From positions 8,787,344-8,851,343 of the forward strand of contig NC_023756.2 in NCBI RefSeq assembly GCF_000499845.2: a stretch of DNA of 64,000 bases, in the 5' to 3' direction. The stretch is from Phaseolus vulgaris (lineage: Eukaryota > Streptophyta > Magnoliopsida > Fabales > Fabaceae). The position numbers were made by a program, and so were the translations under genes. The stretch's first letter is position 1. Each line of letters opens with the position of its first letter. A model generated the notes under the pieces. The model did not search any database. It was not told the origin of the DNA and was given only the letters and a program-made list of their open reading frames with translations. Below are positions 1-12,863 of the stretch, piece after piece.

Positions 1-1
1 A

Positions 2-131
2 TGCAGAGTTATCTATTTCTGGGGCCGTGATTTTCAAGATCTTAAAGTTGCCTGTCCCGCAAAACCTGGCAGCTAACTGCTGGAGTACATACGTCCAACA
101 AAGATGTTGGTTGTTCATCCAACTTGCTTGA
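2..131 (+). other. possible 3'-terminal exon of an upstream gene (partial)
   Basis: Two forward frames are open from the window edge. One ends at TAA 74-76 (reads CRVIYFWGRDFQDLKVACPA near its end). The other ends at TGA 129-131 (contains ISGAVIFKILKLPVPQNLAA). Base composition is richer in G+C than the spacer that follows, and the next ~400 bases look like a 3' untranslated region. I cannot choose the frame or name the protein; short open frames like these can occur by chance. Confidence 0.2.
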
Positions 132-3100
132 TGATCATCTTTTGGAGTTGGTTGAAAACATGGTTTTCTGCCAGAGAACTGAGCAAGGTTCGATATAAAA
201 GGCATGATCTTGTTAATTGTGTTTCTCCGTTTGTTGGAATAGTGTTTACTGGATTTCAATTTTCATTCTAGCTACGTCTATGGTTACTACTGTGCAAGTT
301 ATTGGAGTTGGAGGCCTGTCTTGTTATTTATGCTGTGTTTACTTTATACCCTGCCATGTTTTGGTGTCTTAACAATTACGGTTTCTTTGATGCTGCTTTA
401 CCTTTTAATTACGATGAGTTTATTTGAGTTTGACGCCTGTATGTATTCTTCGGCTGGGGAAAGTATCATTCGTAAAACTTAAAGATGAAAAGAGAGAAGT
501 CCTAACAAAATAGACACTACTGGATTTCCTCCAATTCCAGTTGTTTGATGTGGATGATTGTAATGTTCAGCATAAACTTATCAGGTAGGTTGGAGTTTAA
601 AAAAAATGGTAGTAGAGAAATAAAATGGAAAACTACATTGCTACATTCGGATTGGGTTGTTTCCATGCAAGGTGAAGTACATTTCTAACGTTAAATAAAG
701 GTGTTTAGTGGAAGAAAATAGGAAAGAAATGAAGATAGAAAAGTAAAATCAAGTGAATGATAAAAGAGAAGCATTGGTGTAGTAGTTAAATCATCTTTTA
801 ATCTTCATCTGTTAAAATTCTCACCTCTCCAACCAAAAACAGGTGGAATTATAAATTGACACCTAACCATCATTACCCAATTATAATGGGAATTATTGGA
901 TTTATACAGAACTAAGTAAAAGAATGATGAAGCTAAGAGGCGTTATTCCCAAGGGGTGGTTAATAATTGGACATGGTATCAATCAAAATCTTGTTGCACA
1001 GGTGTTGGGGGGCAGTGAAAAGATAAGACATGAGAGTGAAGTGAGGATGAAAACCTCCTAGAAAAGCAGGCAAAAAAATGAAGTGTATGGACCCCAACTA
1101 ACGGAACCTTTCTTTCTTGATACCTACTTGGCGTACACATCAGACAAAACTGATGACTATGAAGAGGTCCTGGTGGGGCCCTTCCACTTCCATTATGTAA
1201 GGACCCTTTCCTTGCCTTGCCTTGCCTCATTCATTTTTTCAGGATTTTAGAAAGCATGTGGCTTGCACATGCACAACCACAAACCCCTTTCTTGCTCCAA
1301 TCTCTCCACTCTGCTGACAAGTGACATCCACTTTCACAATCACTTCACAGCCCATACTGAAAGCAACCCAACAGTGTTCACTGATCATGTGTGTTATCCT
1401 ATTCCCAAGTCCCAACTTTAAAAACAGTAATAATGCAGAGGGATTCACCCCCTCATTGGGCTTTCCATAGGTTACAGTAAGAGAAAGCATCTCAGTTTGG
1501 ACAAAATAATGGAGCCAACTTCATTTTTCAAGTCTCTTTTTCAGAATTGGCCAAAATTAACAATGGATTCTAATGCTGTGCTTCAGGCCATAATTATATC
1601 ATCTGATAACTTTCCATTAATATAACTGTTGGGGGGTTAGAATTTCGCATTTAACAAGTGTTCAAATTTCATGTGACTTTAAATAGAAATAAGATTCATG
1701 CAAATTTTCTGGATGAATTGTGGTATTTCTCATCTGGGAACAAAGACCTGATCTGTCAAAGTACAGAAATATGCATAATTCCCTAAGATAATATCAGAAT
1801 TGAATGACTGGATTTGTTAAATTTGTATTTTATGTTTGCTCTCTTTGGTTTAAAGCACCCTGGAAGCTTCTTTGTGAGTTTTTCAGATGTATGCTTATCA
1901 TTGATAATGATCTAACATATCTGATTGCAGCTAAAGGAGAAGTTTCCTGAATTGGGTATCAAGAGTTTGTCTCATCAAACAAAAATTAGTGGATTTGTGA
2001 GATGCTATAACATCCGTTTGAATAAATGGCACATAATAATGCATGTTGGTTTTTTCAAGTGCAAAACAACAGAGGGGAACCCACAAATGTCAACCTTTCT
2101 CTATCCAATTGCCACAAATTGATAAGCATATTACAATCACGAATATTGTTTTGGAAAATCATGATGGACCTGCCCAATTATATGAGGTAGTTCAGTAAGT
2201 TTGAAGTATCATTATAATATATTTTGTGAGAACTCCTAATTATAAAGAAAATAAGAACTATATAATGATTAAGATTGATATTTACATAATATAAGATGTA
2301 CCTAGTGAATGAATCTTATTTGAGGGTAAAATGAATAAACATTTACTAATAGACTTTATTGTTAATAATTAAGATTGAAACATTGAAACACTCAAGTCAT
2401 TGTGAGTAGAAAAATGTTGATTAATGATCGAGATTAAAATGTACACAATATATTTAATAAATCATATTTTATATTTAATAAAATAAACTTTAAAGTATAT
2501 ACTGAAATTAAGTTGATAAATTCAAGTACAAATTTGTTCCTCTCTTAACATGTAATAAAGTTCAAGTTCTTGATACTAAAGTATAATTTTATATTCGTGA
2601 TATAAGTAGAGGAGTTAGCTTTCTTGTCATGCAACTCGCGAATCTTTTATTATATAATTACATATTAAATATTTTCATTCATTATTTATTAATATTATAT
2701 TTATAATTTATTTTAATATTTTTTATAGTATACTTCCTTGTTTACTTATAGTAAATCATCTGTTTTTTAAGTTTTTTTTTTATAATTGTTATACTTAAAC
2801 ATCACATCTCAACTTTTATAAGATACCGAAATCTGCAATTAAAAAATTATGAAGAATTTTCTAAAATTTGATTCAATTTTTTATAATTTATGCTAGCTGA
2901 ATAAAAGCTTGCAAATATATAATTTTTGGAAATGAGTCAGATTTATTAACTGGCCAGTTGTTTTATGTGAGTCAGTCGTTTTTGATAGGTAAAATGCAGG
3001 AAGAAAGGCTAAACTTTTGCTTTAAAATTGTCTTAACTGATGGAATTTTGTGTGGCACAAAGATTCTAATATGAGCAAGCTAATTAATGGAACTAGAAGG

Positions 3101-3552
3101 AAAATGTAGACAAATTTACACTTTGTCTTTGCTCAACAGAGAAACCGTATGAATCCAATGGTGTTTTTTGTGTACATTGATAAACTAGGAAGGTTAAAAC
3201 AACCTCACCTTGTACTAGTTGGGTCAAAGAATAATGAAGTTACTGGTGCAGTACTAGGAATTTAATGCAGAGACCAAAAAAAGATAAAAGTAAAGATAAA
3301 GTTGTAACATTGAAAGACATTTGAGCTACGTAGTTGTAGATTTGAAGATTCAAAAGGTGAAAGAGCAAATTGTGGTAGAGACAGATTAAGTACAAAAGCC
3401 ACATGCCACCTGCACAAAAAACCTTCATCTTCTGAACTCTCAAAGTTCTTTTATAGTCATGTCATATATCTGCATCCACTTTTGAACATGTGCAAAGTTT
3501 GGTATCCACCTTCAACTTTAGAACAATCCTGATCCTGAGTTCTCACTCATTC
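132..3552. other. intergenic spacer, no recognised gene
   Basis: AT-rich sequence with no convincing coding unit. A small tandem of TTGCC-type pentamers lies near 1205-1226. A stretch at 1931-2119 begins directly after a good acceptor-like tract (tctgattgcag) and is open on the plus strand (LKEKFPELGIKSL), so it could be an exon remnant, but no partner exon or family was recognised. The last ~100 bases before 3553 probably hold the promoter and leader of the next gene. Confidence 0.5.
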
Positions 3553-4571
3553 ATGGCCTCCACTGTGGAAATGCAGCCATCTTATAGTTCCAGGAAACAA
3601 GATGATTCAGATTTCAATTTGACAGAATGGGGAGCCAAAGGTAGGATCAGTAGAGAGAACAGCAAGTCCAGAAGGTACTCAGCATCATATATAAGAAGCT
3701 TTAGAGAAGACACAAGGTCTTTTAGATCAAACATTACCATTTCTAGCACTGCTTCTTCACCTGGATACCCTTTAAAAGGTACATTTCTTGTTCACTCCAA
3801 TTCAATGAGTTCATCAAATTTTCTTTTTCCAACCTTTGATTTCCCTTATGTTCTCCCTATTTTGTCACAGATGAAATAGACCCTTCCACCTATTCTTTCA
3901 CCTCTGCTCTTAAAGGTACCAGAGAATGAATACTTATCATAGAGGGTTTATAATATTAGTTGAATATTTTCAACCAATTGCATGGTGGTCCTCTGCAGCA
4001 TTGCAAGCAAGATCAGCCTATAAAAGTTGGGAGTGCCTATCTCCAGAAGGTTTTGCCTTGAATTCAAAGTGGAATGAAGCAGAAAAGTACATCTGCAATC
4101 CCTTTTCAGGGGAGGTACCAATGGAGTGCTTATCTGCCAAAACTCTCAGTGGAAGATCATTTAGAAATTCAGCAACAAACAGAATTACCATGTCTGCTCC
4201 TCTAGTCTATTCCTCAAGACAAATGCAAACAAAACCATCATCAACTTACAATAATTGCATTCAAGAAGAAGTAGCTCTTCAATTTCACATTCCAGGTTCA
4301 CATATACTTTAATTAACCATGTTGTTATGTGATGTTTCCTTCTGCAGTTTACTTCATGACACAGTTTTAAGGCATTAAAAAATTCTACTTGGTATATATG
4401 TATTCAGAAAAAGGAAAAGAGGGAATGAGAAGAGATGCAGGTACTCAAAGTACACCTTATCTTAGTTCAAGCAACCCCAGCACTGATATAACTCCATCCA
4501 TCATAAAGAGACCAATAACACTATCTCAGGACTCACTAAATTCAAACACCAAAACTGTTACTGAGGAAGAG
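3553..4571 (+). CDS. remorin-like (N-terminal region) plant protein, exons 1-4
   Basis: Proposed exons are 3553-3778, 3871-3915, 3999-4295 and 4408-4571. Each has GT and AG borders, and the phases agree throughout (1, 1, 1, then 0), giving 244 codons. The ATG at 3553 (MASTVEMQPSYSSRK) is the first in frame. The product is basic and Ser/Thr-rich: RSFREDTRSFRSN and TISSTASSPGYP near residues 50-75, a SKWNEAEKYI block near residue 113, and RRDAGTQSTP near 197. The last two resemble the SKWDDAQKWI and MRDMGTEMTP blocks I recall upstream of the remorin C-terminal domain in long plant remorins. No remorin coiled-coil domain was found downstream, so this may be a shorter relative or a decayed gene. 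The last exon ends TVTEEE at a GTATGT donor. A role at the plasma membrane is only inferred from remorins. Confidence 0.6.
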
Positions 4572-7500
4572 GTATGTGCTAGAATTTTCTTGCTTTTTAC
4601 TTTTCAAGAGTAGCTCACAATCTGATATATTTCATTTATGACTCTTAACACTTTTGCTTCAGATTCATTTTTCTATGAAAGCCATTAATAATACTGTCCT
4701 TTTAATGAATACCCTTAATTGAAGACAAAAATACCAACATTGAAAATGTGAAAATTTTAAAATATATTATGCTCAATTCTTCACTGTGAGTTTGATAAAT
4801 TATTGGCTTAAAGTGTGTATACTTTCATCCACTGAATAATGCTATAGTATTAGCTCATTTTTACAGACATTAAACTTGAACTGAAATAAGATAAGAAAAT
4901 ATAAAATGTTTTTGTATTTTTACAAAATTACATTAATCACTTATAACATTTCATGAAACTACACAACACTCCTTACTTTAAATAGCCTCAGTAAAAAGAA
5001 TATTGCAAATAGTAAAAAAGTAAAAAATTTCATGAAACTTCAAGAATAATAATGCCATCTACTCATTTTATTATTAAACATTTGAAGACTCTAATATTGT
5101 TAGTATTGCATCTTTGTTTCATTCTTAAATATGGAGTAAATACTCTTATAATCATTGACAAAAACTTAATATTTGAACATGTTCATAATTTATTATATAA
5201 TATTATTTATTAAGTATCTTATACATCACTTTTTATGTTTGATAAAACCAAGCAAACATGAAAAAGAAAAACACCCCTTGTGGGTAGAACTCAAGCATCT
5301 CAACCCTAGACAAGATTTATTGCACCATTGATTAAAGGTGGAGTAGTTACCAATATTATTACCAAGACATGACAAAACACTAACACCATACACAAAAAGT
5401 GAGGTTTTAGTTTATCAGCAATTTGAAAAGTTAGAAATGCAAAATGAAACAGAAGAAACTATGGAGAAACCTAGGCCAAGGGTGGGATTTCCAAGATAAG
5501 AGAATCAAATCTAGTTGTCATATGAAGTAGATTACAAGCTTCCAATGTGAAGTGTGGGGGCAACACTATATAGGTGTTGGTCCCTCTATCTTCTTCATCA
5601 CCACATGCCACTGTAGTTTGGTCCCTTCATACTTACCCCAACTTGTTTCATGTCTACATGTACACTTCTACTTGTCTCCTATTTAGAGAAGCCTTTTTTC
5701 TTACAACTAGTTATGTATTTACACAATCACTTTCTATTTATATCAAAATATTATTCATGAATTCAAATATTATTATAAAAAGGTTGTATAAAAAAAATTC
5801 TCAAATCATCATTTTTCTTTTCTTAACAATTATAAAGTTTTATTTCATCACAAGTTGATAAGATTTTCCAAAATTAATTAACCCTTCAATCCATACTCAC
5901 TTTTCCTTCTTCCATGATTTATTTTATTTTTCAATAATTGATTGGAGAAAAAAATAAAAAAGTAAAAAATGTAGAATGGGAGAAAATTTTGTTTGGTTGA
6001 AGAAAATAGATAAAAAGGTGAGGGGAATAAAAGTTATTTGATAATAAAAATATATATGATTTTATCATGGATTAAAGATGATTAGAATAAAACTTAATTT
6101 TTAAAATTATATTATATTTCTTAATATTGAATGTTATTATTCACTTATAATATTGTTTTAATGATTTATTTATTTATTATTAACATTTAAAAAATGCATA
6201 GAACCAAAATGGATAGATTTAATCAATTTGTAGTTTCAATATTGTCTTCCATGTTTTCTTTTTTTCAAAACAAGGTTTTTTTAATATCTCTCCAACCCTT
6301 TCTATTTAGTGGGTATTTTTTACTATTATAAATATATGTTATTATTCAATTGCACATAAAAAATAGGAAAAGAAAAAAATAAACTTAGAAACAAGTCTAT
6401 ATTACTTTTACTTGTGTGTGTTCCCCAACCACTAACATGATATTAATGATGCATTCAATATAATTCTATTTAATAAGTTTTGTTTTTTTGTAACAAATAC
6501 ATTAAAAACAGTAGTAATATATATAATGTTTTTTAATTACAGATAGTATAAAACATTTTATACTTACCAAATTCATTGTCTAAAATTTTCCCATTTTTCA
6601 TAAGTATACTAGAGAATTTGGAATCTAACTAAATCATTTTTGTCATGGATAACTAATGAAAAAGTGAATTATATATTATTAACATTATTAGCAAAAACAC
6701 ATGTGTATATGAGTTTCTATTTCACGATATAAAAGACTATTTAAATAAATAATAATTTGATGTTAATTTTTTTTTATAATTAATTTTATATATTAAAGGA
6801 TAAAATTATCCAATTAAAAGATGACACTAAAAAAATTATAAAAAAATTAATCCCATATATATATATATTGATAGTGATGATATAAATTGATTTTTTTCTC
6901 CAATAAACCTATTTTTAAAAAACTTATTCTGATCATTATTCACAAGTTAGAAATTGGCTTCGTCTATAAACAATAAACAAGTTTATTCGTGCGAATAAAA
7001 TTTTAGAGATTTTGTTAGTATGTACCTTAGTTAAGGATAGTATGTAGTGGCTACAAAAGTGTCCTTGTGTGCAGTACCTTCCTTGGACATACTTTCTATT
7101 TTAACTTTTCTGCTCACCATTAACATCTTATACACCTTTTCCAACTATTCATCACAAACATTATATTTATTTGAAATTTTGCTAAATCTTCTAGCTAACA
7201 TTTTCCCTTTTAACTTTTATACTAGTTAATTATTTGAAATATATTATATTGGCATCCTTATACATCTATAATACTATTTAATGGAATTTCCATTTATTAC
7301 ATTATTTTTTTTAATTATGTTTTAAAGTTATAATAAATATTGAAAAAAGTTAATCATTATAAAATTACTAGAATTACATCATTAATTATTTAATCAGTGA
7401 TCACTGCACTAGTAAAATCATTTTTATGAAACCTTCCTTGGATCAATGTGTTGTTTTAAATTGCTTTGCTTTTGACCCAAGTAATTCTACAGAGCAAGAT

Positions 7501-7822
7501 TATTATTCATAGCATTTATTATAAACTCTCTAAGAAGTAAAAAAAATGGTGTTTAGATGGTCAAAATTATAGCTATCGGCTTCTCAAAGTTATATTTAAA
7601 ATAAATTCATATTTAAAATATGAAAACAAATATATGATTGCTTAATTAAGTTGGTTATTTTAATTTTGTGAGTATTATGTATTTAAGTACTCTAGAAAGA
7701 TTGAGTCCATTATTTGTGTGGGTTCTACATTCCAAAATAAAAATGATTGATGGAATATTGAAAGATGTAGATACAAAACATTGACATTGATGTGAGGTAC
7801 AAATGCATGTGCATGCATGCAG
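4572..7822. other. long AT-rich intron or intergenic stretch
   Basis: No coding sequence, transposon end or structured RNA was recognised in this 3.25 kb. It is A+T-rich with many poly-A/T runs. It is an intron if the 7823-8032 exon belongs to the gene at 3553, otherwise a spacer. Confidence 0.5.
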
Positions 7823-8032
7823 GTGGAAGAGAAGAAGGATAAAAAGGAAACATGGGACACTATAAAGGAAAAAGTGATGAGAGAAGTGAATGAGAATGTG
7901 AAGAAAGATGAAGAAGACAAAGTTTGCCAGCAAAGTGAAGGGTGCTTTTCATGGTTAAGGAAGAAATCACAGAGAGAGAAAGAGAGGCAAAGAAAGGATA
8001 ACATGTTCTTCACTCACTTCAAAGTTTGCTAG
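7823..8032 (+). CDS. candidate terminal exon of the remorin-like gene, or a separate small basic protein
   Basis: The frame is open from an AG acceptor (tgcatgcatgcag) at 7822 to TAG at 8030-8032, 69 residues plus stop. The acceptor phase is 0, which fits the phase-0 donor after 4571; joined, the protein would have 313 residues. It reads VEEKKDKKETWDTIKEKV, then an acidic/basic helix-prone stretch, then CFSWLRKKSQREKERQRK, and ends HFKVC. The highly charged helix and a Cys-terminated basic tail would suit a membrane-associated protein, but no family was recognised. Against the join: the intron would be 3,251 bp and its polypyrimidine tract is weak. Alternatively translation could start at the in-frame ATG at 7817. 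Confidence 0.4.
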   Translation: MEEKKDKKETWDTIKEKVMREVNENVKKDEEDKVCQQSEGCFSWLRKKSQREKERQRKDNMFFTHFKVC

Positions 8033-9765
8033 AGAAAGAAAAAAAATGGAGAAAAAAGTGATAGGTTAGTGATACAATGTTTTTTGGAAATTTCTGTCTC
8101 ATTTACTCTCTTGAGCAATTTTGCAGTGCTTATTAAAAATGGCTAGAAATGGAAATGTTTAGAACAATGGCAATAGGGTGTGTGAGTGGTACATTTTTAT
8201 GTTACCTCAATCAATGGTGAGTGATGATATAGATATGTGTTTTTGTGCTTTTTACAACACTTTAAAATCTTCAATTTGTCTCACACTTAATGAAGATTAA
8301 AGTTGTACTACAAGTGTTTTTTCTTATATAGGTTTAAAGATGTAGCAATGGTAGATGGAAGATTTTGACTTTTTTTTAGAATTAAATAAAATTATAGATA
8401 ATTAAAATTTGAGATACCAGAATAGTCTAAATTGCAAATAATTAAAAGTTAAGCAATAGAAAAAAAAAGCTACAAAATTTATGACATATAGGACCTAAAA
8501 TTACAATTAAATCAAAGTTTTGTCAAAGTATTCTATTTGTTAAAGATGATGTACTGAAATGATTTGTTTAGTGAAGGAAACAAAGAAAAAGAAAGGTGAT
8601 TTTAAGATGAGATGACATATTGCAAGTTTGAGTTTTTTTTAGATAAATGTTTTAATTTAGTGGTATTTTAAAACAGTTTTGTTGTTTTTAACATCAACAA
8701 CAACAAAAAATAGTATAAGCCTACTTAAAATCTTCTTTTTTTTCTGCAAACAAATAATATAAAAATTAGATTAATATTTTACAAGAATTTTTTTTTTTTT
8801 TGACTTTTTCTTGATTTTACATTATCTCGATCATATAATTCCGAGGGAATTTATAATACATCTTTTTGGTGAAGAATAAACATTTCAAAAAATGTTTACA
8901 AAATTAAACATACATGAGTGATTTTATAAGAAATATATTATTATTATTATTATTATTATTATACAATGAATTAATATTTGTGAAATAGATATATAACTTA
9001 TATTCCAAAACTTAGTTAAATAGGAGATATCTTACCATTTTAAGTTGTGAACAATTTTTTCATCTAACTTCAATAAAATAGAAGTTTTAATCAATTTTTT
9101 CATCTAACTTCAATAGAATTTTTAATAGCTCGAAAAGTATAAATATGTAAGAATTATGACTAATTTATATATTTCTGAGTTCGAATAATTTTAAAGTACA
9201 TATATGCTTAATAAATTATAAAACTTTTTTTTCACAACTCTAACTAATAATTATTTGTTTTTTATCTATAGTGTCATGTAAATCCTTCCAACAAATATTT
9301 GAAATTTTAAATTTTTCATTCAGTCTACTAACTTATTTTTTTTATTATAAAAATCAATATTTTTTTCTATATTGCTTATGTTTAATGTGTATAACAGTAT
9401 ATAGACCATATAATATTTGTAGTTGGTATGATACAACTAAATATTTACACAGATATATTACAACTTAATTAAATATACGTTATTTCATATTTTTTACACA
9501 AATGTAATTACAGTTACTTTCTTTATTTCAAATGATGTGAGATTTGAGATTTTTTTTTAAGTAATTTTGATACAAGTCTTCTCATCTAACTTTCTCTTCT
9601 TAATAATTAAAATTTTCTAAGAACAAAAGTATGCCAATAGACTTTAGCTCAATTCATTATAAAACTCTTTTTTTTCTTAAACATACATTACGTAAAATTT
9701 ATTCAAACAATATTAAACTAGATATGTGTTTTTTTTATTTGAACATTCACATTCACAGCCTAAAA
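8033..9765. other. AT-rich spacer
   Basis: No gene is visible. It would contain the 3' untranslated region of the exon ending at 8032. A ~24 bp direct repeat (caattttttcatctaacttc) occurs twice near 9052 and 9092. Confidence 0.6.
8938..8962. repeat. (ATT)n microsatellite
   Basis: About eight uninterrupted ATT units in AT-rich spacer. Confidence 0.9.
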
Positions 9766-9769
9766 CATT

Positions 9770-12690
9770 TCATCTTTTAAGACAAATTATCTTTTCAAAA
9801 TGTTTTCTCAACTAATTCTATAAAAATCTTTTGGTCTAATCACTAAAAATATAAAAAAAAATATAAGTACACTTTAGCTTATTTGAGAAACTTAGTTGAT
9901 TTTAACTATTTTCTTTATCTATAAGTACTATAGTAAACTTGAGCAAATACCACTAAAATAAGTACTATGTAATTCATTTAAATTACTTTTTTTTATTTAT
10001 AAAATACTTTGAGTGAAATTTGTTTAAACAACACCAATACTTATTCGATATGTATTTTTTATGTAAACATTCATGTATAACTTGTTTCTAAATTACTTAT
10101 TAGATATCCATGTATGAGTTATTTCTAAGCTATTTACTATATATGTGTTTTTCATGTAAACACTCAATAAGTTATTTCTACTCATTAAAATAAAATAAGA
10201 TTACAATATTGTGTCTGCAATGTATATTTAAGTTATCTTCATCATTTATTATGAAGAGATAAACAACTAAATGCATTAATAGGTGATGTGATACTTTCTA
10301 GCACTATACTGTAGTGATACAATCCAAGTAGACAAGAAGATGACCAAGGACTTAAGAGACCATTCACACTATGAGCAGTCATCTCAACAATCTAGTCAAG
10401 ACCCTACCAAAGATCTAATGGACCTCACTAGAGGAAAAACTGGCCATATACCAAAACACCAAATGTTCTTCATTCTGGTCTTCTTAATAATAAAACAATT
10501 TGTAAATAAATTGGATTCATTTTAGGGGTCCAAATAGCAAGATATGCTAGAATAGGTGTCTTTAGCTTAATAAGAGGGGTGTAGTTATCACTTTAGCATG
10601 TTTTTGACCTACTTTTTAGAAGAAGTGGCCTAAGGTGTGGCATTGACCATAGTCAAGCCCTAAAGGCAACCTCACTTTTAGGTTTCACATCCTACCTTTG
10701 CTTCTTGTTTTCCAAAGCACCATCTCCTATAAATAAGGTGTCTTTCTCCTTATATTTTCATGTTGAATTTGAATAAAAAAGTTACTCTGCACAATTTGTG
10801 TGAGGTGTTTGTAAGACTTGTTTCCTCATAGCATTAGGTCTCATCTTGAGTGATTGGAGAGCTCTCAAGTGGTGGTCATCAACACTTATCTTGGAGGAAA
10901 ACCACACTTCAAGTGACCAACTTTCTTCCTTCACATAAACTTTTTCCTTTCCTTCATCTCTTCCATTTTTCCATTACTTCATTTATCTTTGTGTTCTTAT
11001 GTTTTTATTTTCTTCCATTGTCAATTTGGTTTCCATCATGCTTTTATGTTTTCCTTCCATATTCATTTAATTTCCGTCCATCATCATCCATCATCATATA
11101 CTTTTATTTTTCTTTTGCCCTCTAGAAATGAACCTTCATATTTACTTAACCACTTGGTTAAATTCGTGTCCAGTGGGGATCTTCTTTAGGTTCTCACCAT
11201 ATAATTGCTAAAAATCTCAATCTAAATAAAGTGTCACATCTAAAATGGAATCATCAAAAATCAACTCACATCATGTATACTCTATTATTATCTGCATGCA
11301 TTATCATTCAAGTAATCTTGAACCCATATTTCTGTCGAATAGTTTTGGTAATTACTACATCAATCACTATTTTATTTTGAAATATATTTTCAAATTAAAT
11401 TATACTTTAAAATATTATAAAAAAATTTAAAATTTATTTCTAACCTCAAATTAAACCATAAATTGTCTAAAAAATATTTATATATATTAAATTTTTACTA
11501 TTATCCCTAAAAAAATTATTAAATAAAAACTAATTTTATAAAAGAAAATAAATAATTATTATATTAATCAAGTTAAACATTATTGTAGAGACTAAATGAA
11601 TTATTAGTATTTAAATTAGTTTTTATGATTAATAAATAATTTTTAAATTGATATCTAATTAGTTATAAGATTTTAAATATTAACTATTATTTTGATTATT
11701 TTAATTAATATTTAAAATATTTTTAAATTTGTCTTTTAATATATTAATTTATTGTTTTTTTATAAAAATCAATATATTTTTAATATTATTGTAATATATT
11801 ATGTCATCAGGAAATTAATGGATATATGAGTTGTAAAATTCACAAATAAAAAAATTTAGATCAAAATATATAATTTAGAAGGTACTTTTAAAAGTATTAT
11901 TGGGTACTAAAAAAGTAAAAGTGGTGAGTATATTAAGACATAAAAATTATGTAAAATCATTTTTTAATTGAAAATATTCTTAATACCAAAGAAAATTATA
12001 TTTGTTTTAGTTGCTATTATATAATATTTTACAGTTTTGAGAGAAAATTGGGTAAGACTGGACTTTGATTTTACTTTTATATATAAGGTTATATTGAAAT
12101 TTATTTATTTGGATGTTAGATTAGATTTATTGTTTGTAATGTTTTGGGATTTTTTTTTTATTTGAAAACAAAATATGAAATATATTGATTCTAAATTAAT
12201 TAGAAAAAAAGAAATTAATTAGAAATATATAAAAATATAGTCTATAATTTAAGATATTATTTATTTTTATTTTTTTATAATATGATTTTAAACGTATATG
12301 CAAATCAGAGAATAAGAAACTTTATCAATCCATGGAAGTCATGTATTTCCTCCATTTTCTTATTTAAAAATAATAATAGGAAGAGGTGAAATAAATATAG
12401 ATGGATAGAAAAAGTAAGGAAACAAAATAAGAATAAGGTTATTAAAAGTTGGATTTTGAGTATAACTGTTATTATTTTTATTTTGTGTATTAGACAGAGT
12501 GCTCAGGACTCAGTGCTTAGGACTCCGTGCTCAGATCTAGAGTGAAGTTAATGTCTTCTTAATGACTGTGATTTTGCATGCATTTTCATTCGACCCGCAT
12601 CTTTTGATTGTCTTTCTCATTATCATTCTTCTGCATGCATTTTCATTTGGTCCAATGCAATGCTCATAACTCAATCAAAAATTGTTATTT
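9770..12690. repeat. direct duplication, copy A
   Basis: Shares long stretches, in the same order and orientation, with 13020-18030. Segment pairs are 9770-10305 with 13202-13760, 11280-11330 with ~13760-13810, 11341-12475 with 16513-17635, and 12535-12690 with both 13020-13190 and 17895-18020. Copy A is interrupted by a solo LTR at 10310-11275 that copy B lacks. Copy A also lacks the ~400 bases present in copy B at 16100-16510. No gene is carried. Identity is clear by eye but many substitutions and indels separate the copies. Confidence 0.8.
10310..11275 (+). mobile_element. solo LTR of a Ty3-gypsy-type element, TSD TATAC
   Basis: A 966-base insertion relative to the homologous sequence in copy B, flanked by the 5 bp direct repeat TATAC at 10305-10309 and 11276-11280. 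It begins TGTAGTGATAC and ends CTCACATCATG; the canonical CA lies two bases before the inferred end. A pyrimidine-rich leader-like region covers 10920-11120. Most of the length is related, in inverse orientation, to the LTR at ~41859-42690, which sits beside a tRNA-Met primer site and a gag remnant. That links this LTR to the gypsy class. No internal region remains, as expected after LTR-LTR recombination. Confidence 0.75.
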
Positions 12691-12863
12691 ATTAGCCAAA
12701 ATAACGACGATTGGATGTGTCGTTATAATTTATTTATAACGACGATTCCCTAACCATCATTTTAAATGACTTATTTATAACGAAACTTGGAATAGCGATG
12801 TTTGGGAACCATCTTTATATGTTTTTTTTTTAACCATGGTTAATGTACTTTTTTGTACTAGTG
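12690..12863 (-). mobile_element. CACTA-type transposon end (partial)
   Basis: The plus strand ends in tttttgtactagtg, the complement of a CACTAGTACAAAAA terminus, at 12863. Just inside are repeated motifs of the type atttataacgacgat (near 12728 and 12773), typical of CACTA subterminal arrays. No matching left terminus was found, so this is a fragment or heavily deleted copy. It lies between duplication copies A and B. Confidence 0.5.

Noticed and set aside
979..1490. Two adjacent 83-residue minus-strand open frames
   Set aside because: No domain, no splice or promoter context, and ordinary residue composition for chance frames in this spacer.
4572..7822. Hidden remorin C-terminal exon between the fourth exon and 7823
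   Set aside because: All three forward frames were read for a Lys/Glu-rich coiled coil with AW(E) and KAE patterns; none was found.
10850..11189. Overlapping open frames rich in Phe and Ser in the solo LTR
   Set aside because: They are products of the pyrimidine-rich LTR leader, not proteins.
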